Of a stretch of 64,000 nt of DNA, positions 38,456 through 47,749 are shown one piece after another. Within the stretch, counting starts at the first letter, position 1, and each line of letters opens with the position of its first letter. The notes below the pieces were generated by a model. That model was not told the origin of the DNA, searched no databases, and worked only from the letters and a program-made list of their open reading frames with translations. Location: positions 620,001 to 684,000 of the forward strand of contig NZ_FODJ01000001.1 of the NCBI RefSeq assembly GCF_900110345.1. The letters run 5' to 3'. The stretch is from Amphibacillus marinus. Its GTDB lineage: Bacteria; Bacillota; Bacilli; Bacillales; Amphibacillaceae. The translations under genes were made by a program, and so were the position numbers.

Positions 38456-38620
38456 ATGAATGAATCAGTCCAATTGTGCAAAATCAGGATTAGAAGTGAA
38501 AATAATGCCGACGAATTGAAAAGCTATTTTACTCAGATTTTTAAAGTCCTCACGGTGAGAGAGTCCACCCCTCACCGTGCTCAGCTGAAAGTTAATATAT
38601 TGATGCTAAAGTGGCGTTAA
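38456..38620 (+). CDS. Possible small DUF3970-like protein (54 aa), perhaps a remnant
   Basis: ATG 38456 without a clear SD. The product contains KIRIRSENNADELKSYF and FKVLTVREST, a pattern reminiscent of small DUF3970-type proteins (short beta strands around a helix). It overlaps a 9-bp inverted repeat CACGGTGAG / CTCACCGTG (38551-38579). Could be a chance frame beside the repeat. Confidence 0.25.
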   Translation: MNESVQLCKIRIRSENNADELKSYFTQIFKVLTVRESTPHRAQLKVNILMLKWR

Positions 38621-38683
38621 CCTTACTGAAACACAGTGTAAACAAACCAGCTATCGGCTGAATTTCTGTTGAAATAAAAATAA

Positions 38684-38763
38684 GCACCAAAAATACAGGT
38701 TTCCTCTTCAGAGCTGGTCAAGCATAACCGTGTCCGAAGAGCTATCCTGTATTTTTGGTGCTA
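38684..38763 (-). terminator. Long hairpin downstream of the M42 peptidase
   Basis: Perfect 17-bp arms AGCACCAAAAATACAGG and CCTGTATTTTTGGTGCT enclose 46 nt that contain a nested CTCTTC / GAAGAG pair. It lies 61 nt past the peptidase stop on the reverse strand and probably terminates it, though the loop is unusually long. Confidence 0.5.
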
Positions 38764-38824
38764 AATAACCCTAATCAAATTTGATTTTTTTTAAAACAAC
38801 CTGTTCTAAGCAAATATTATTAGC

Positions 38825-39865
38825 TTAATAATTAATTAGTTTTGATAACAGATAATGATAAACAAGTTCTCCTGTTTTAACTAAAGACTCCATGTGTGTA
38901 CGTTCATATGCATGTGAAGAATCAATTCCTGGTCCAATTAATCCATGAATAATATCATGTCCAGAACGAATAGCTGCCGATGCATCAGATCCATAAAAAG
39001 GATAAATATCTAACTGATAGTCAATGTTGTTTTGTTCAGCTAAATTAACTAAGTGTTTTCTTAATTCATAGTGATAAGGACCTGATGCATCCTTGACACA
39101 AATCGAGACTGAATACTCATCAGTCGACTGTCCATCACCCATCGCCCCCATATCAACTGCTAGGTATTCAACCGTTTCTGGGGTAATATTGGAATTACCA
39201 CCATAACCAATCTCTTCATTATTAGAAATTAAGAAATGGGTTGTGTAAGGTAAGGTTATTTTTTCAGCAATTAATCGTTTAACAACAGTCATTAAAATAG
39301 CTACACTTGCTTTGTCATCCAAATGGCGTGATTTAATGAAGCCATTAGCTGTCGCTTCCACTCTCGGATCAAACGAAACAAAGTCACCTACCTCTATTCC
39401 TAAAGCACGTACCTCTGTTTCATTATGTACCTTGGCATCAATCCTTACCTCCATATTGGCTTGATTGCGTTCTGCTGAACCGGCATCCTTGTAAACATGT
39501 ACGGAGGTTTGGTGCATTAAGATAGTGCCAGTAATAACAGCTCCAGTAGCTGTTTCAATTTGACAGTACTCTCCTTCAATTGCGTTATACCGAAAACCAC
39601 CAATTAAATCGAGTTTCAAACGACCATTTGGTTTAATTTCCTTAACCATTGCTCCCAATGTATCAACATGGGCGGTTAACATCCTCTGCTCTTCGTCGTT
39701 CACGCCCTTCAAGGTCGCAATTAAGCCCCCTTTACGATTGTGCTGAGTGGACACACCTAGTTCATTAAAGTATTGCTCCACAAATTGAATAACTTTTTTC
39801 GTGTGTCCAGATGGACTAGGAATAGATACTAATTGCTTAATTAAATCTAACTGTTCGGTTGTCAT
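38825..39865 (-). CDS. M42-family metallo-aminopeptidase (glucanase-like)
   Basis: 346 aa, cytoplasmic. Zinc ligands and catalytic residues are seen in TAHVDTLGAMV, SRHLDDKASVA, ISNNEEIGYGG, VDMGAMGDGQ and DSSHAYERTH. The family (YsdC, FrvX, PepA-like) trims N-terminal residues from peptides as large tetrahedral particles. No operon partners; divergent from the SLAP-like gene. Confidence 0.93.
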   Translation of the reverse strand: MTTEQLDLIKQLVSIPSPSGHTKKVIQFVEQYFNELGVSTQHNRKGGLIATLKGVNDEEQRMLTAHVDTLGAMVKEIKPNGRLKLDLIGGFRYNAIEGEYCQIETATGAVITGTILMHQTSVHVYKDAGSAERNQANMEVRIDAKVHNETEVRALGIEVGDFVSFDPRVEATANGFIKSRHLDDKASVAILMTVVKRLIAEKITLPYTTHFLISNNEEIGYGGNSNITPETVEYLAVDMGAMGDGQSTDEYSVSICVKDASGPYHYELRKHLVNLAEQNNIDYQLDIYPFYGSDASAAIRSGHDIIHGLIGPGIDSSHAYERTHMESLVKTGELVYHYLLSKLINY

Positions 39866-39961
39866 ATTAATCCCTCATTTCTCTTAATATTCTAACGATA
39901 TTCGCATCTAAACACAACCCATGCTATACTAGATTAACTTCTTTGATAAGGATGTGTTTCA

Positions 39962-40351
39962 ATGAATGGCCAACTAAACTGGCATCCAAAATGGGCGAAA
40001 ACAATAAGCATGAAAGATCGCAATGACTTAGAGCATCTATTTCAGTATGCTTCATCTTCACAGGCAGAGATGGTTGGTCCTGAGCAATTAGATATTGTAC
40101 CTGTCTATCGTGCGCTCAATTATAAAAATGAACTATTAATTACTGCATTTGTATGCAATAAAAGTAATCAATCGCTCTCCCTACTTAATAGTAACATTAG
40201 CTACTATGAGCAAGGCTTTTCAAGAGTAACGACAATCGCAACAATTCCTAACTTCGTGATCTTACCTAACTCAGCAGTTGTGTGGACCTTTATTTATTCC
40301 AAACACGCATTTCATGAAAAAGATCGGTTTTTGCTAATTAAAATTGACTAA
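39962..40351 (+). CDS. SLAP-domain-like protein (129 aa)
   Basis: No signal peptide. Pattern NELLITAFVCNKSNQSLSLL ... FVILPNSAVVWTFIYSK resembles SLAP domains of Bacillaceae (beta sandwich ending PxxSxxWTF). Family call is from memory of the pattern only. The stop overlaps the convergent ABC permease by 4 bp. Confidence 0.6.
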   Translation: MNGQLNWHPKWAKTISMKDRNDLEHLFQYASSSQAEMVGPEQLDIVPVYRALNYKNELLITAFVCNKSNQSLSLLNSNISYYEQGFSRVTTIATIPNFVILPNSAVVWTFIYSKHAFHEKDRFLLIKID

Positions 40352-41121
40352 TAGTGGGCAAGTAAGCCCTTTTTCATGGCATAGCTTTCACAACACAGAT
40401 ACATGCTAAGGCCAATAATAATATAAATCAGCGCATTTCCGATTAGTAAGGTAAAATCCATTGTACTAAAATCAGTTATCTGATAACCGTCAATCATAAT
40501 CGCTCTAATCATGGCAATCCCTTTTGTAATTGGCAGGAACAGCTGATAATAAATAGATGATAGACTGACAAAGGCTAAGCCTGCTAAAACAAACTGAAAG
40601 ATCTGCAATAAAGCTTGGATCTGCTTAAATACAATCGTAAGTCCGGCGATAACAAATGATAACCCGTACATACTTAAACTGGTTATTAAAAAAATAGGTA
40701 AGATAGCAATTATATCAATGTTCAACCACTGGCCAGTTGTTAACATGGATAGAAAAAGAAGAAGGACAACCATAATAGAATGGAGAACCCACTCACCTAG
40801 TAAGCGCATAGAAAGAATTCGCCAAATTCCGCTTGGCGTCATTCCTAGCTGTTCAAACGTACCTTCTGAGGTTTCTGACATGATTTGATAGCCAATCCCA
40901 TTCACAAGCATCATTGCTAAATACCAAAAGATATAATTGATAATCGTATATTGAATCGTTACAGCTTGCGTCTCAGGATTACCAATTAGTTGAATACCTG
41001 CAAAGATTGAGATAAAAATAATATAGACGGTCAACACCATCGCAATCGTATTTGGTGCATAACGTTTCATTTGAATGGCCTGCTTACGCAAGTTCGCTTG
41101 AAATTGATAGACTAGTTTCAT
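40348..41121 (-). CDS. ABC-2 type transporter permease
   Basis: 257 aa from ATG 41121 (GGGGGAAG upstream). Six hydrophobic spans with ABC-2 layout, including EGTFEQLGMTPSG, the loop typical of ABC-2 exporters. Its start lies inside the 3' end of the ATPase gene (38-bp overlap), so the two are translationally coupled. Exported substrate unknown. Confidence 0.88.
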   Translation of the reverse strand: MKLVYQFQANLRKQAIQMKRYAPNTIAMVLTVYIIFISIFAGIQLIGNPETQAVTIQYTIINYIFWYLAMMLVNGIGYQIMSETSEGTFEQLGMTPSGIWRILSMRLLGEWVLHSIMVVLLLFLSMLTTGQWLNIDIIAILPIFLITSLSMYGLSFVIAGLTIVFKQIQALLQIFQFVLAGLAFVSLSSIYYQLFLPITKGIAMIRAIMIDGYQITDFSTMDFTLLIGNALIYIIIGLSMYLCCESYAMKKGLLAHY

Positions 41122-42079
41122 CAACTGCTTCCCCCTTTACAATTTTAATAAATACCTCTTCAAAGTTAATCGTACGCCGATCTATCTGTTCAACTGGGGT
41201 TTCATTCCGCTTCAAAATATCAAAGAGCTGATATAATTGTTCTGCGTGAGTTAATTCAATTGATAGAAGTGGTTGGATAAGATCCGCTTGATAGTCATAG
41301 GTAATAAACTCACTTTCTAATAGGGCTTGTTGTGCTGGGGTTAGCTCAGCCCCTAGTGTTACTGTATAGGCACGAACATCAAACAGACGCATTAAATTTG
41401 AAATCTCTTCATCTGCCACTACCTTGCCATGATTAATAATAATGGTCCGTTGACAAACCTCTTGAATAACAGCCATGTCATGCGATGTAATAATAATTGT
41501 TCGATCCTCATCCTTAACAATTTCCTTGAGAATAGCTCTTACCTCATAGCTGGTTTCCACATCTAGACCTAGAGTTGGCTCATCAAGTAAAATAACTTCA
41601 GTTTCCGCCAACATAGCGACGGCAATAGCCAGCTTCTGTTGCATCCCTCTAGATAAACGATTTACTAGTTCGTTTTCTTTTTCCTTTAAATTAAATAACA
41701 CGAGTAAGGTATCTATTCGATGTGCAACTTGCTTTCTGGAAAAACCCCTGTTACCAGCAAAATATTCAAGATTCTCTCTGACTGTTAAGCGCCAGTATAA
41801 ATTTCGATTCCCTTCTAAAACTGCACTAATATGATGCAATGCTTGCAAGCGCTGCTTAGCGTTGTTAACACCGTTAATTAGAATTGATCCTTGATCCGGC
41901 TTTAACAGTCCACAAAGCATTTTTATTGTCGTTGTTTTACCTGCGCCATTAGGTCCTAATAGGCCAAGAATTTCACCCTTTCTAACTGAAAACGAAATAT
42001 CGTTAACTGCCTTTACCGGTTCCTTTGTTTTGCGCTTTACATAAGTCTTTGATAACCCCGAAACCTCAATAATGTTCAT
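41084..42079 (-). CDS. ABC transporter ATP-binding protein
   Basis: 331 aa. Walker A GPNGAGKTT, Q-loop, signature LSRGMQQKL, Walker B VILLDEPTLGLD, H-loop ITSHD. The C-terminal about 80-residue extension is usual for ABC-2 exporter ATPases of the drug/antibiotic (DrrA-like) type. GGGTGAGGG before the ATG. Confidence 0.93.
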   Translation of the reverse strand: MNIIEVSGLSKTYVKRKTKEPVKAVNDISFSVRKGEILGLLGPNGAGKTTTIKMLCGLLKPDQGSILINGVNNAKQRLQALHHISAVLEGNRNLYWRLTVRENLEYFAGNRGFSRKQVAHRIDTLLVLFNLKEKENELVNRLSRGMQQKLAIAVAMLAETEVILLDEPTLGLDVETSYEVRAILKEIVKDEDRTIIITSHDMAVIQEVCQRTIIINHGKVVADEEISNLMRLFDVRAYTVTLGAELTPAQQALLESEFITYDYQADLIQPLLSIELTHAEQLYQLFDILKRNETPVEQIDRRTINFEEVFIKIVKGEAVDETSLSISSELA

Positions 42080-42196
42080 CTTGCCCTCACCCTTTTCTAA
42101 ATTGTTAAATTTATCATAATAAAATTTTCTACTAACGCAAACAATCTTAAGGCTTATTTAAAATAAGACTTAGGGCTGACTAACGACTGCATCCCC

Positions 42197-42232
42197 GATT
42201 CATACTTTGACATCTATTCTTTTGTATGAATC
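42197..42232. other. 9-bp inverted repeat in the leader of the CPA2 antiporter
   Basis: GATTCATAC and GTATGAATC with 18 nt between, about 190 bp upstream of the antiporter start. A second weaker pair, CATC ... GATG, follows at about 42249-42270. The 345-bp gap has no gene; this may be an operator or an RNA hairpin. Confidence 0.3.
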
Positions 42233-42424
42233 AGGAAGTACCAAAAGACATCTGATCAAATCAAATGATGTTTATAAAGATCAAAATTTAACAGATATTG
42301 TTTAGAAAGACAAATCTCTTTCTATATACTTTTGTTTCAGAATCCGCTATAATTTTTCTCATCATGTAAATAAATATAGAGCAAGCTTATCATTATGATT
42401 CTTGTTTGGAGGGATTTTTTTAAA

Positions 42425-44479
42425 ATGGGGCAACCAGTTCAAGAACCTGTAATAATCTTTGCTATTGCAGTCATTATTTTCTTAGTAAGTCCATTTATTA
42501 TGACAAGATTACGTATGCCTGGTATTGTCGGACCGATTCTAGCTGGCGTTATTCTAGGTCCCTATGGTTTTAATGTACTTGCAAGAGACAGCACCATCGA
42601 ATTGTTAGGTACAGTTGGGCTTTTATTTATTGTTTTTATTGCTGGCTTAGAGTTAGATATTGACGGTTTTAAAAAGTATCGAAATAGAAGTCTTGCGTTT
42701 GGTGTTATTACCTTTATACTGCCATTTTCTATTGCGATGACAATCGGTTTTATCTTTGGTTTCTCCCCGATCGCAGCCTTTCTACTTGGAATGATTTTGG
42801 GCTCACACACATTACTTGCCTACCCAATTGCAAGCAGAATGGGCGTAAATCGCAATAAATCTGTCATTGCTACAATTGGAGGTACCTTCATCTCGGAATC
42901 AATGGCGATGATCCTGTTAGCAATTATCGCTGGCTTAGCTGTTGGAGATGTAAATGCTCAATTCTGGATTCAACTAATATTAGCAATTGGGACTTATACT
43001 TCAGTCATCCTATTTGGCGTACCCTATCTATCCAAGTGGTTTTTTAAGATATCTGGATTAGATGGCGCGAACGAGTTTAACTTTGTTGTTGCCATTTTGT
43101 TTATTTCAGGTTGGTTAGCTTTATTTGCTGGCTTACAACCAATTATTGGAGCGTTTCTTGCCGGATTAGCTTTAAACAAATATATCTATCAACACGGCTC
43201 ACTTATGAATCGAATTAAATTCTCTGCTAATGCACTTTTTGTTCCATTCTTCTTACTTTCAGTTGGGATGTTAATGGACTTATCGGCTTTATTCTCAAGC
43301 TGGGGAAATTTATTACTAACAATCTGTATTGTCCTTGCCTTAATTACTGGAAAATATATTGCTAGTATTATTGTTACCAGAATCTATCACTATAATAGAG
43401 ATGAACAAATGTTAATCTTTGGCCTATCCTTACCGCAAGCAGCCGGAACATTAGCCGCTACACTTGTTGGTTTTGATCTAGGTTTACTAAATCAAGCAAC
43501 GGTTAACGCAATTATTATCATGATCTTAGTTACCTGTATTGCGGGAACCTTTTTAACTGAGAAATTTGCTAGAAAGCTAGCTATTAATCAAGCACAGCCA
43601 ACAGCAGCTGAATTAAACGAAGATAGACCAGAGCGCATTCTTATTCCAATTGCCAATCCTAATACTATGGAATCACTAATGGACTTGGGTTTTCTAGTAC
43701 GTACTGCGACTAAGTCAGAGCAACCTATTTATCCATTGAAGGTCATTAATAAAAATGCAAAAGAAGCAGAAGCAGATGTGGCTACTACGGAAAAAATGCT
43801 TGGTCATGCTATCTTCTATGCAGCTGGTGCAGAAGTTCCAGTCAGACCGTTAACACGCGTTGATAATAGTATTGGTTGGGGCATTGAACGTGCAGCTACT
43901 GAGGAACGGATTACGACAATTGTTACCGGTTGGAATGGTGCTAAATCAAGTACTGAAAGGGTTTTTGGGGGAATTATTGATAATGTTCTAGACCATACTT
44001 ATATTCGTGCCCTGATTGTAAAGCAGGTACAACCCATCCAAACAACTGAGCGGATGATTGTCGTCTTACCAGAGGGGATAGCGGCTAAACCAGGGTTTTT
44101 AGATGCTTTACAGATTATTAAAAAAATTGTTAAGCAAATTAGCTGCAAAATGAGATATTTGGTAATGGATGAAGACTTTGAGCAGGTTCAAGATTTCATC
44201 CGACCAATTAAGCCTACAAACGGGGCGACCTTTACCCATTTACCAGATTGGGACATGCTTGATCGTTATTGTGCAAAACTTGGTAAGGATGACCTTATTA
44301 TGGCTATTAGTGCAAGAAAAGGAACAGTAGCGTGGAATCCTAATCTTGAGGCTTTACCACAAAAACTTTCAGAAAATGTTAAACAAAACTTTATTATTTT
44401 CTACCCTTATGAAAATACCGAAATTGATGTCCGAGGTGCTCGAGGTACCAGCTTACCTAATATAAAGGTACACAACTAA
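42425..44479 (+). CDS. CPA2-family cation:proton antiporter with C-terminal USP-like region
   Basis: ATG 42425 preferred (GGAGGG 11 nt upstream; the longer ATG lies before the SD). 684 aa: about 12 membrane spans in residues 15-390 with RMPGIVGPILAGVILGPYGF and the core helix GSHTLLAYPIASRMG, then a soluble C-terminal half of about 290 residues (ERILIPIANPNTMESLMDL ...) resembling universal-stress-type tandem domains. Exchanges Na+ or K+ for protons; the soluble part is probably nucleotide-responsive (inference). Confidence 0.9.
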   Translation: MGQPVQEPVIIFAIAVIIFLVSPFIMTRLRMPGIVGPILAGVILGPYGFNVLARDSTIELLGTVGLLFIVFIAGLELDIDGFKKYRNRSLAFGVITFILPFSIAMTIGFIFGFSPIAAFLLGMILGSHTLLAYPIASRMGVNRNKSVIATIGGTFISESMAMILLAIIAGLAVGDVNAQFWIQLILAIGTYTSVILFGVPYLSKWFFKISGLDGANEFNFVVAILFISGWLALFAGLQPIIGAFLAGLALNKYIYQHGSLMNRIKFSANALFVPFFLLSVGMLMDLSALFSSWGNLLLTICIVLALITGKYIASIIVTRIYHYNRDEQMLIFGLSLPQAAGTLAATLVGFDLGLLNQATVNAIIIMILVTCIAGTFLTEKFARKLAINQAQPTAAELNEDRPERILIPIANPNTMESLMDLGFLVRTATKSEQPIYPLKVINKNAKEAEADVATTEKMLGHAIFYAAGAEVPVRPLTRVDNSIGWGIERAATEERITTIVTGWNGAKSSTERVFGGIIDNVLDHTYIRALIVKQVQPIQTTERMIVVLPEGIAAKPGFLDALQIIKKIVKQISCKMRYLVMDEDFEQVQDFIRPIKPTNGATFTHLPDWDMLDRYCAKLGKDDLIMAISARKGTVAWNPNLEALPQKLSENVKQNFIIFYPYENTEIDVRGARGTSLPNIKVHN

Positions 44480-44487
44480 AAAGAGAC

Positions 44488-44530
44488 AAATAAACAGCGA
44501 ACGGCATCAATGGCCGTTCGCTTTATTTAC
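44488..44530. terminator. Terminator of the antiporter gene
   Basis: Stem AGCGAACGGC (44496-44505) / GCCGTTCGCT (44513-44522), extended by AAATAAA / TTTATTT at the base. Confidence 0.85.
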
Positions 44531-44586
44531 CGAAAAACATGTGTGTTACGCTAACAGCCCCAATAATTTGGGTGAGCGTAATCCCA

Positions 44587-44817
44587 TTAATCCTCATCTC
44601 TAACAAAGGCACTCTCAGGAATAGGTTCATTTAAGATCTCTTGCATCACAGCACGATACTTTTCCATTTCTCGTAAGTGTGCGTCAAACTGCCCTTTATT
44701 TACTAAATATTGCTTACCATCATAAACAGCTTTAATCTTTTGGGTAAAAACAAGCTGACGCACTTCCTTCTCTGATAAATCAAGATAATCAGCAGCCTCA
44801 GCAATGGTAATATACAT
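44587..44817 (-). CDS. Excisionase-like helix-turn-helix protein (76 aa)
   Basis: MYITIAEAADYLDLSEKEVR followed by QLVFTQKIKAVYDGKQYLV is the MerR-like excisionase (xis) fold; the C-terminal about 30 residues form a helix. GAGGGG before the ATG. It follows the RluA gene by 32 nt on the same strand. No integrase is nearby, so it is probably a small regulator rather than a phage excisionase. Confidence 0.8.
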   Translation of the reverse strand: MYITIAEAADYLDLSEKEVRQLVFTQKIKAVYDGKQYLVNKGQFDAHLREMEKYRAVMQEILNEPIPESAFVRDED

Positions 44818-44849
44818 AACAACCCCTCACCTTCAGATAAATCACTATA

Positions 44850-45716
44850 CTAGCCACAACATGTATTGAATACTTTAGGCGCTGGCACTTCAAAGCGCAT
44901 TTTCTTTTTTGAAGTAGGGTGAATAAAGCAAATAACAGCTGCATGTAGGCCCAGGCGCTTAATTGGATTACCGTTAGCTCGATACTTTTTATCACCCACG
45001 ATCGGATGACCAATGGAGGCTAATTGAATACGTATTTGGTTTTTCCTCCCTGTATCAAGATTAACCTTGAGTAGTGAAAAGTCACGACTTTGCTTTAGAA
45101 CTTGATAATGCAATACCGCTTTTTTGGCATCACGCGAACTCTTACTCACGTACATTTGATGTGTTTCAGATTCCTTCAACCATGAGGTAATGGTATTCTG
45201 CTTTAGCTTAACTTGGCCCTCTACTAAAGCAAGATAGGTTCTTTCTTTAACTTGCTCCTTCCAGTTATTCTGAAGGATAAGCTTTGCTTGCTCATTTTTG
45301 GCAAAAATAAGTACGCCTGATGTATCACGGTCCAAACGATGCACAATAAAAATACGATCTTTGTAATTTTTTTGTTTTACATAAGTCATTAGCTCCCGAT
45401 GAGCAGTCGTTTGAGAATCATTTGGCTTTGATGCAATCGTTAATAGACCAGAATCCTTGTTAATAACAATAATATCCTTATCCTCATGCAAGATTTTTAC
45501 ACCTTTAAGGCTGCTTTCATGCGTTTTTTTTGCTTGAATAGAAACAATTTGACCAGTGGTAAGCTGGACGTTATAGCGTGTTTCCTTTTTTCCATCAACA
45601 GATACTTGCCCTCGTGCCAACAAGTTCTTAACAAAATTACGTCCTCTACTCATGTTTGTTAAGAGAAATTCCAACAGCTCTGCCTGATCTGATACGGTAA
45701 AACTTTGTTTTTTCAT
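44850..45716 (-). CDS. RluA-family rRNA/tRNA pseudouridine synthase
   Basis: 288 aa. N-terminal S4-type RNA-binding domain (LARGQVSVDGKKE), then the catalytic domain with VHRLDRDTSGVLIFAKN (catalytic Asp129) and GRKNQIRIQLASIGHPIVGD. Converts uridine to pseudouridine in 23S rRNA or tRNA; the site is not deducible. AAGGAAG precedes the ATG. Second gene of GNAT, RluA, HTH. Confidence 0.92.
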   Translation of the reverse strand: MKKQSFTVSDQAELLEFLLTNMSRGRNFVKNLLARGQVSVDGKKETRYNVQLTTGQIVSIQAKKTHESSLKGVKILHEDKDIIVINKDSGLLTIASKPNDSQTTAHRELMTYVKQKNYKDRIFIVHRLDRDTSGVLIFAKNEQAKLILQNNWKEQVKERTYLALVEGQVKLKQNTITSWLKESETHQMYVSKSSRDAKKAVLHYQVLKQSRDFSLLKVNLDTGRKNQIRIQLASIGHPIVGDKKYRANGNPIKRLGLHAAVICFIHPTSKKKMRFEVPAPKVFNTCCG

Positions 45717-45736
45717 TTTATGCCTACTTCCTTAAG

Positions 45737-46297
45737 TTAATCCTGACTGCGCGGTTCAGGCACCCAATCCCTTTTTAACATGCCATAGACAACATGATCA
45801 ACAAACTGATCATTGACCCATTCTGCCTCTCTGATAACACCTTCCTGTTGAAAACCTAACTTCTTTGCTACACCCTGGCTTGCTTTGTTAAAGAAGGCAG
45901 CACGAATAGTAATCCGGTTTAGCTCTAGTGTTTTGAAAGCATAATTAATAATTGCGCGAACGGCCTTCGTTGTTATCCCTCGTTTAATAAATGGCTCAGC
46001 TAGCCAATACCCTACCTCCGCCTTTTTGTTTGGCCAGCTAATCTGATTAAAGCCAACTAAACCAGCAATCTGCTCTTCCACTAACACAACGGTAACAAAT
46101 GACTTTTGTTCAGCATTACTGATTACTGTTGCTTTAACAAATTCAAGCGTATCCTCTGGTTTAGCTGTCTGGTCAACAAATGGTAAGTACGTACGTAAAT
46201 GCTGACGTGATTCTGTAATAAGCTGATAAAGCTTATTACCATCCTTTAACTCAAGTGGCTTTAACGCTAATCCAGCTTCAATTTCAAATCGGAACAT
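45737..46297 (-). CDS. GNAT acetyltransferase, RimJ/RimL type
   Basis: ATG 46297 chosen (GGGAGG about 9 nt upstream). 186 aa. Typical features: LKPLELKDGNKLYQLI, VGFNQISWPNKKAEVGYWL, RGITTKAVRAIINYAF (acetyl-CoA loop), LELNRITIRAAFFNKASQGV and KLGFQQEGVIREAEW. Probably acetylates the N-terminus of a ribosomal protein or a small amine; substrate unknown. 20 nt before the RluA gene. Confidence 0.9.
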   Translation of the reverse strand: MFRFEIEAGLALKPLELKDGNKLYQLITESRQHLRTYLPFVDQTAKPEDTLEFVKATVISNAEQKSFVTVVLVEEQIAGLVGFNQISWPNKKAEVGYWLAEPFIKRGITTKAVRAIINYAFKTLELNRITIRAAFFNKASQGVAKKLGFQQEGVIREAEWVNDQFVDHVVYGMLKRDWVPEPRSQD

Positions 46298-46384
46298 TCT
46301 TAAAACCTCCCTGTAAAAACCTATATAGAGCATTATACCATTTCAGAGTTCAAGATAAAGCTGTTCTTACACGCTAGCTAATGA

Positions 46385-47554
46385 TTACACCAATAATCTT
46401 CGTGCAAAGACCTTAATTCCAATCGCGCCCAACGGTGCCGTTACGACAATCGACAAAATAGCAATTGCAAGGATTTTACTTCCGCCACTGACCCCAGCTG
46501 CTAATGGCAGTGAACCAATTGCAGCCTGAACAGTTGCTTTCGGTAGATAAGCAATAATACAAAATAGGCGTTCCTTATTATTTAGAGCTGTTCTAGCTGT
46601 TGCTATCCAAACCCCGAGACTCCGACCAATTAGGCCGAGCATAATTATCATAAGTCCAACTAATCCAGCTTGTAAAGCAACAGCCACATCCACTTCAGCA
46701 CCGACCAAAGTAAATAAAATAATTTGAGCAAAGACCCAAATCTGTGCTAGTTTATTAGAAAACGCATCTGAGATTTCTGGCTCGTATTTGCGAAGGACAA
46801 ACCCCACTGCAAGAATTCCCAGTAAGCCAGCGATTCCTATCCCTTCACCAATGACATAAAATAGTAATGCCGAGGCGAGCAAGACAACCAACTGATCAGT
46901 ATGTTGGTTAAAAAAATCTGTGATCTTAAACAACCAAATTAACACACAAGCAAGGATAGCTCCGGCTAATATAGATACAATAATACTAATGGGAATTTGG
47001 CCAAGCTCATAGACGATATTAACACGTTCAGTTGTACCTAGACCTAGGAATACCGAAAACAAAGTAATTGCAAACACGTCATCAATTGATGCACCAGCCA
47101 ATAACAGAGCAGGAATTTGCTTATCTTCACCAAGCCTTTCTTTTATAAGCTCAAGCATGCTTGGTACAAGGATAGCAGGGGAAACCGCTGCAATAATAAA
47201 ACCAAGCATACCAGCCTCAGCGATATTGAAATCTAATAAATAATAAGCTGCTCCTAGAATAAATATCCCCTCAAAAATACAGGGAATGCTACTCATTTTA
47301 ATAGCTAAAAAGCCGATTTTCTTTAAGTTCTCTTTTTTAAGCCCTAACCCGGCTTGCAATAATAATAGAATTAACACGCATGTACGCAGATCTTGAGAAA
47401 TGCTTAGCAAGTCAGGCTGAAGTACATTGAAAAAATATGGACCAAGCAAACTGCCGATAACAAGCAGCCCGACTAAACCCGGCAACTTCATTTTTTCAGT
47501 TAACTTTGCTGCTAAATAACCAAACAACCCCAGTAAACCTATGCTTAATAACAC
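46385..47554 (-). CDS. CPA-type sodium/proton antiporter
   Basis: GTG 47554 is preferred (AGGAGGAG about 6 nt upstream). 389 aa, about 12 spans: KLPGLVGLLVIGSLLGPYFF, AGASIDDVFAITLFSVFLG (the Asp-Asp of the ion site) and YLPKATVQAAIGSLPLAAG. Short form without cytosolic domain. It is preceded by a structured leader with a terminator-like hairpin, so expression is probably attenuated. Confidence 0.9.
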   Translation of the reverse strand: MLLSIGLLGLFGYLAAKLTEKMKLPGLVGLLVIGSLLGPYFFNVLQPDLLSISQDLRTCVLILLLLQAGLGLKKENLKKIGFLAIKMSSIPCIFEGIFILGAAYYLLDFNIAEAGMLGFIIAAVSPAILVPSMLELIKERLGEDKQIPALLLAGASIDDVFAITLFSVFLGLGTTERVNIVYELGQIPISIIVSILAGAILACVLIWLFKITDFFNQHTDQLVVLLASALLFYVIGEGIGIAGLLGILAVGFVLRKYEPEISDAFSNKLAQIWVFAQIILFTLVGAEVDVAVALQAGLVGLMIIMLGLIGRSLGVWIATARTALNNKERLFCIIAYLPKATVQAAIGSLPLAAGVSGGSKILAIAILSIVVTAPLGAIGIKVFARRLLV

Positions 47555-47582
47555 GCTAATCTCCTCCTTTAGAGTTTTAATC

Positions 47583-47690
47583 ACAAAAAATAGCCACTAC
47601 AAAAAACAGCATACACTGTCATTTGTAGAAGCTATTGGCACGTTCTGTACAGTTTAAGGTTACCTTAGGTGAGCCTCTCCACCTTATTCA
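47583..47690 (-). promoter_or_regulatory. Structured 5' leader with attenuator hairpin upstream of the antiporter
   Basis: Read on the reverse strand from about 47690: GGTTT (pairs with AAACT), hairpin AGGTG ... CACCT, hairpin TAAGG-TAA-CCTTA, then ACTGTACAGAACGTGCC, then a strong stem AATAGC, CTACAAA, ACAG / CTGT, TTTGTAG, GCTATT ending in TTTTTT (47589-47636). The latter is an intrinsic terminator 30 nt before the antiporter start. A small three-way junction followed by a terminator is riboswitch architecture. I cannot name the class; Na+ or Li+ sensing classes are the ones to test. Confidence 0.55.
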
Positions 47691-47696
47691 AACCTA

Positions 47697-47726
47697 ATTA
47701 TACCATAGGCTAATAAATTTCTTCAA
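47697..47726 (-). promoter_or_regulatory. Promoter of the antiporter leader
   Basis: On the reverse strand TTGAAG (47721-47726), 18-bp spacer, TATAAT (47697-47702). It lies in the gap after the aminotransferase stop (47750), so the leader can be transcribed on its own. Confidence 0.65.
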
Positions 47727-47749
47727 CCATACTCTAGCAATACCCTTCT

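Noticed and set aside
44587-44817. Phage excisionase signalling an integrated element
   Set aside because: No integrase, att-like repeats or phage genes in the neighbourhood; the small HTH protein sits in an ordinary GNAT-RluA operon.
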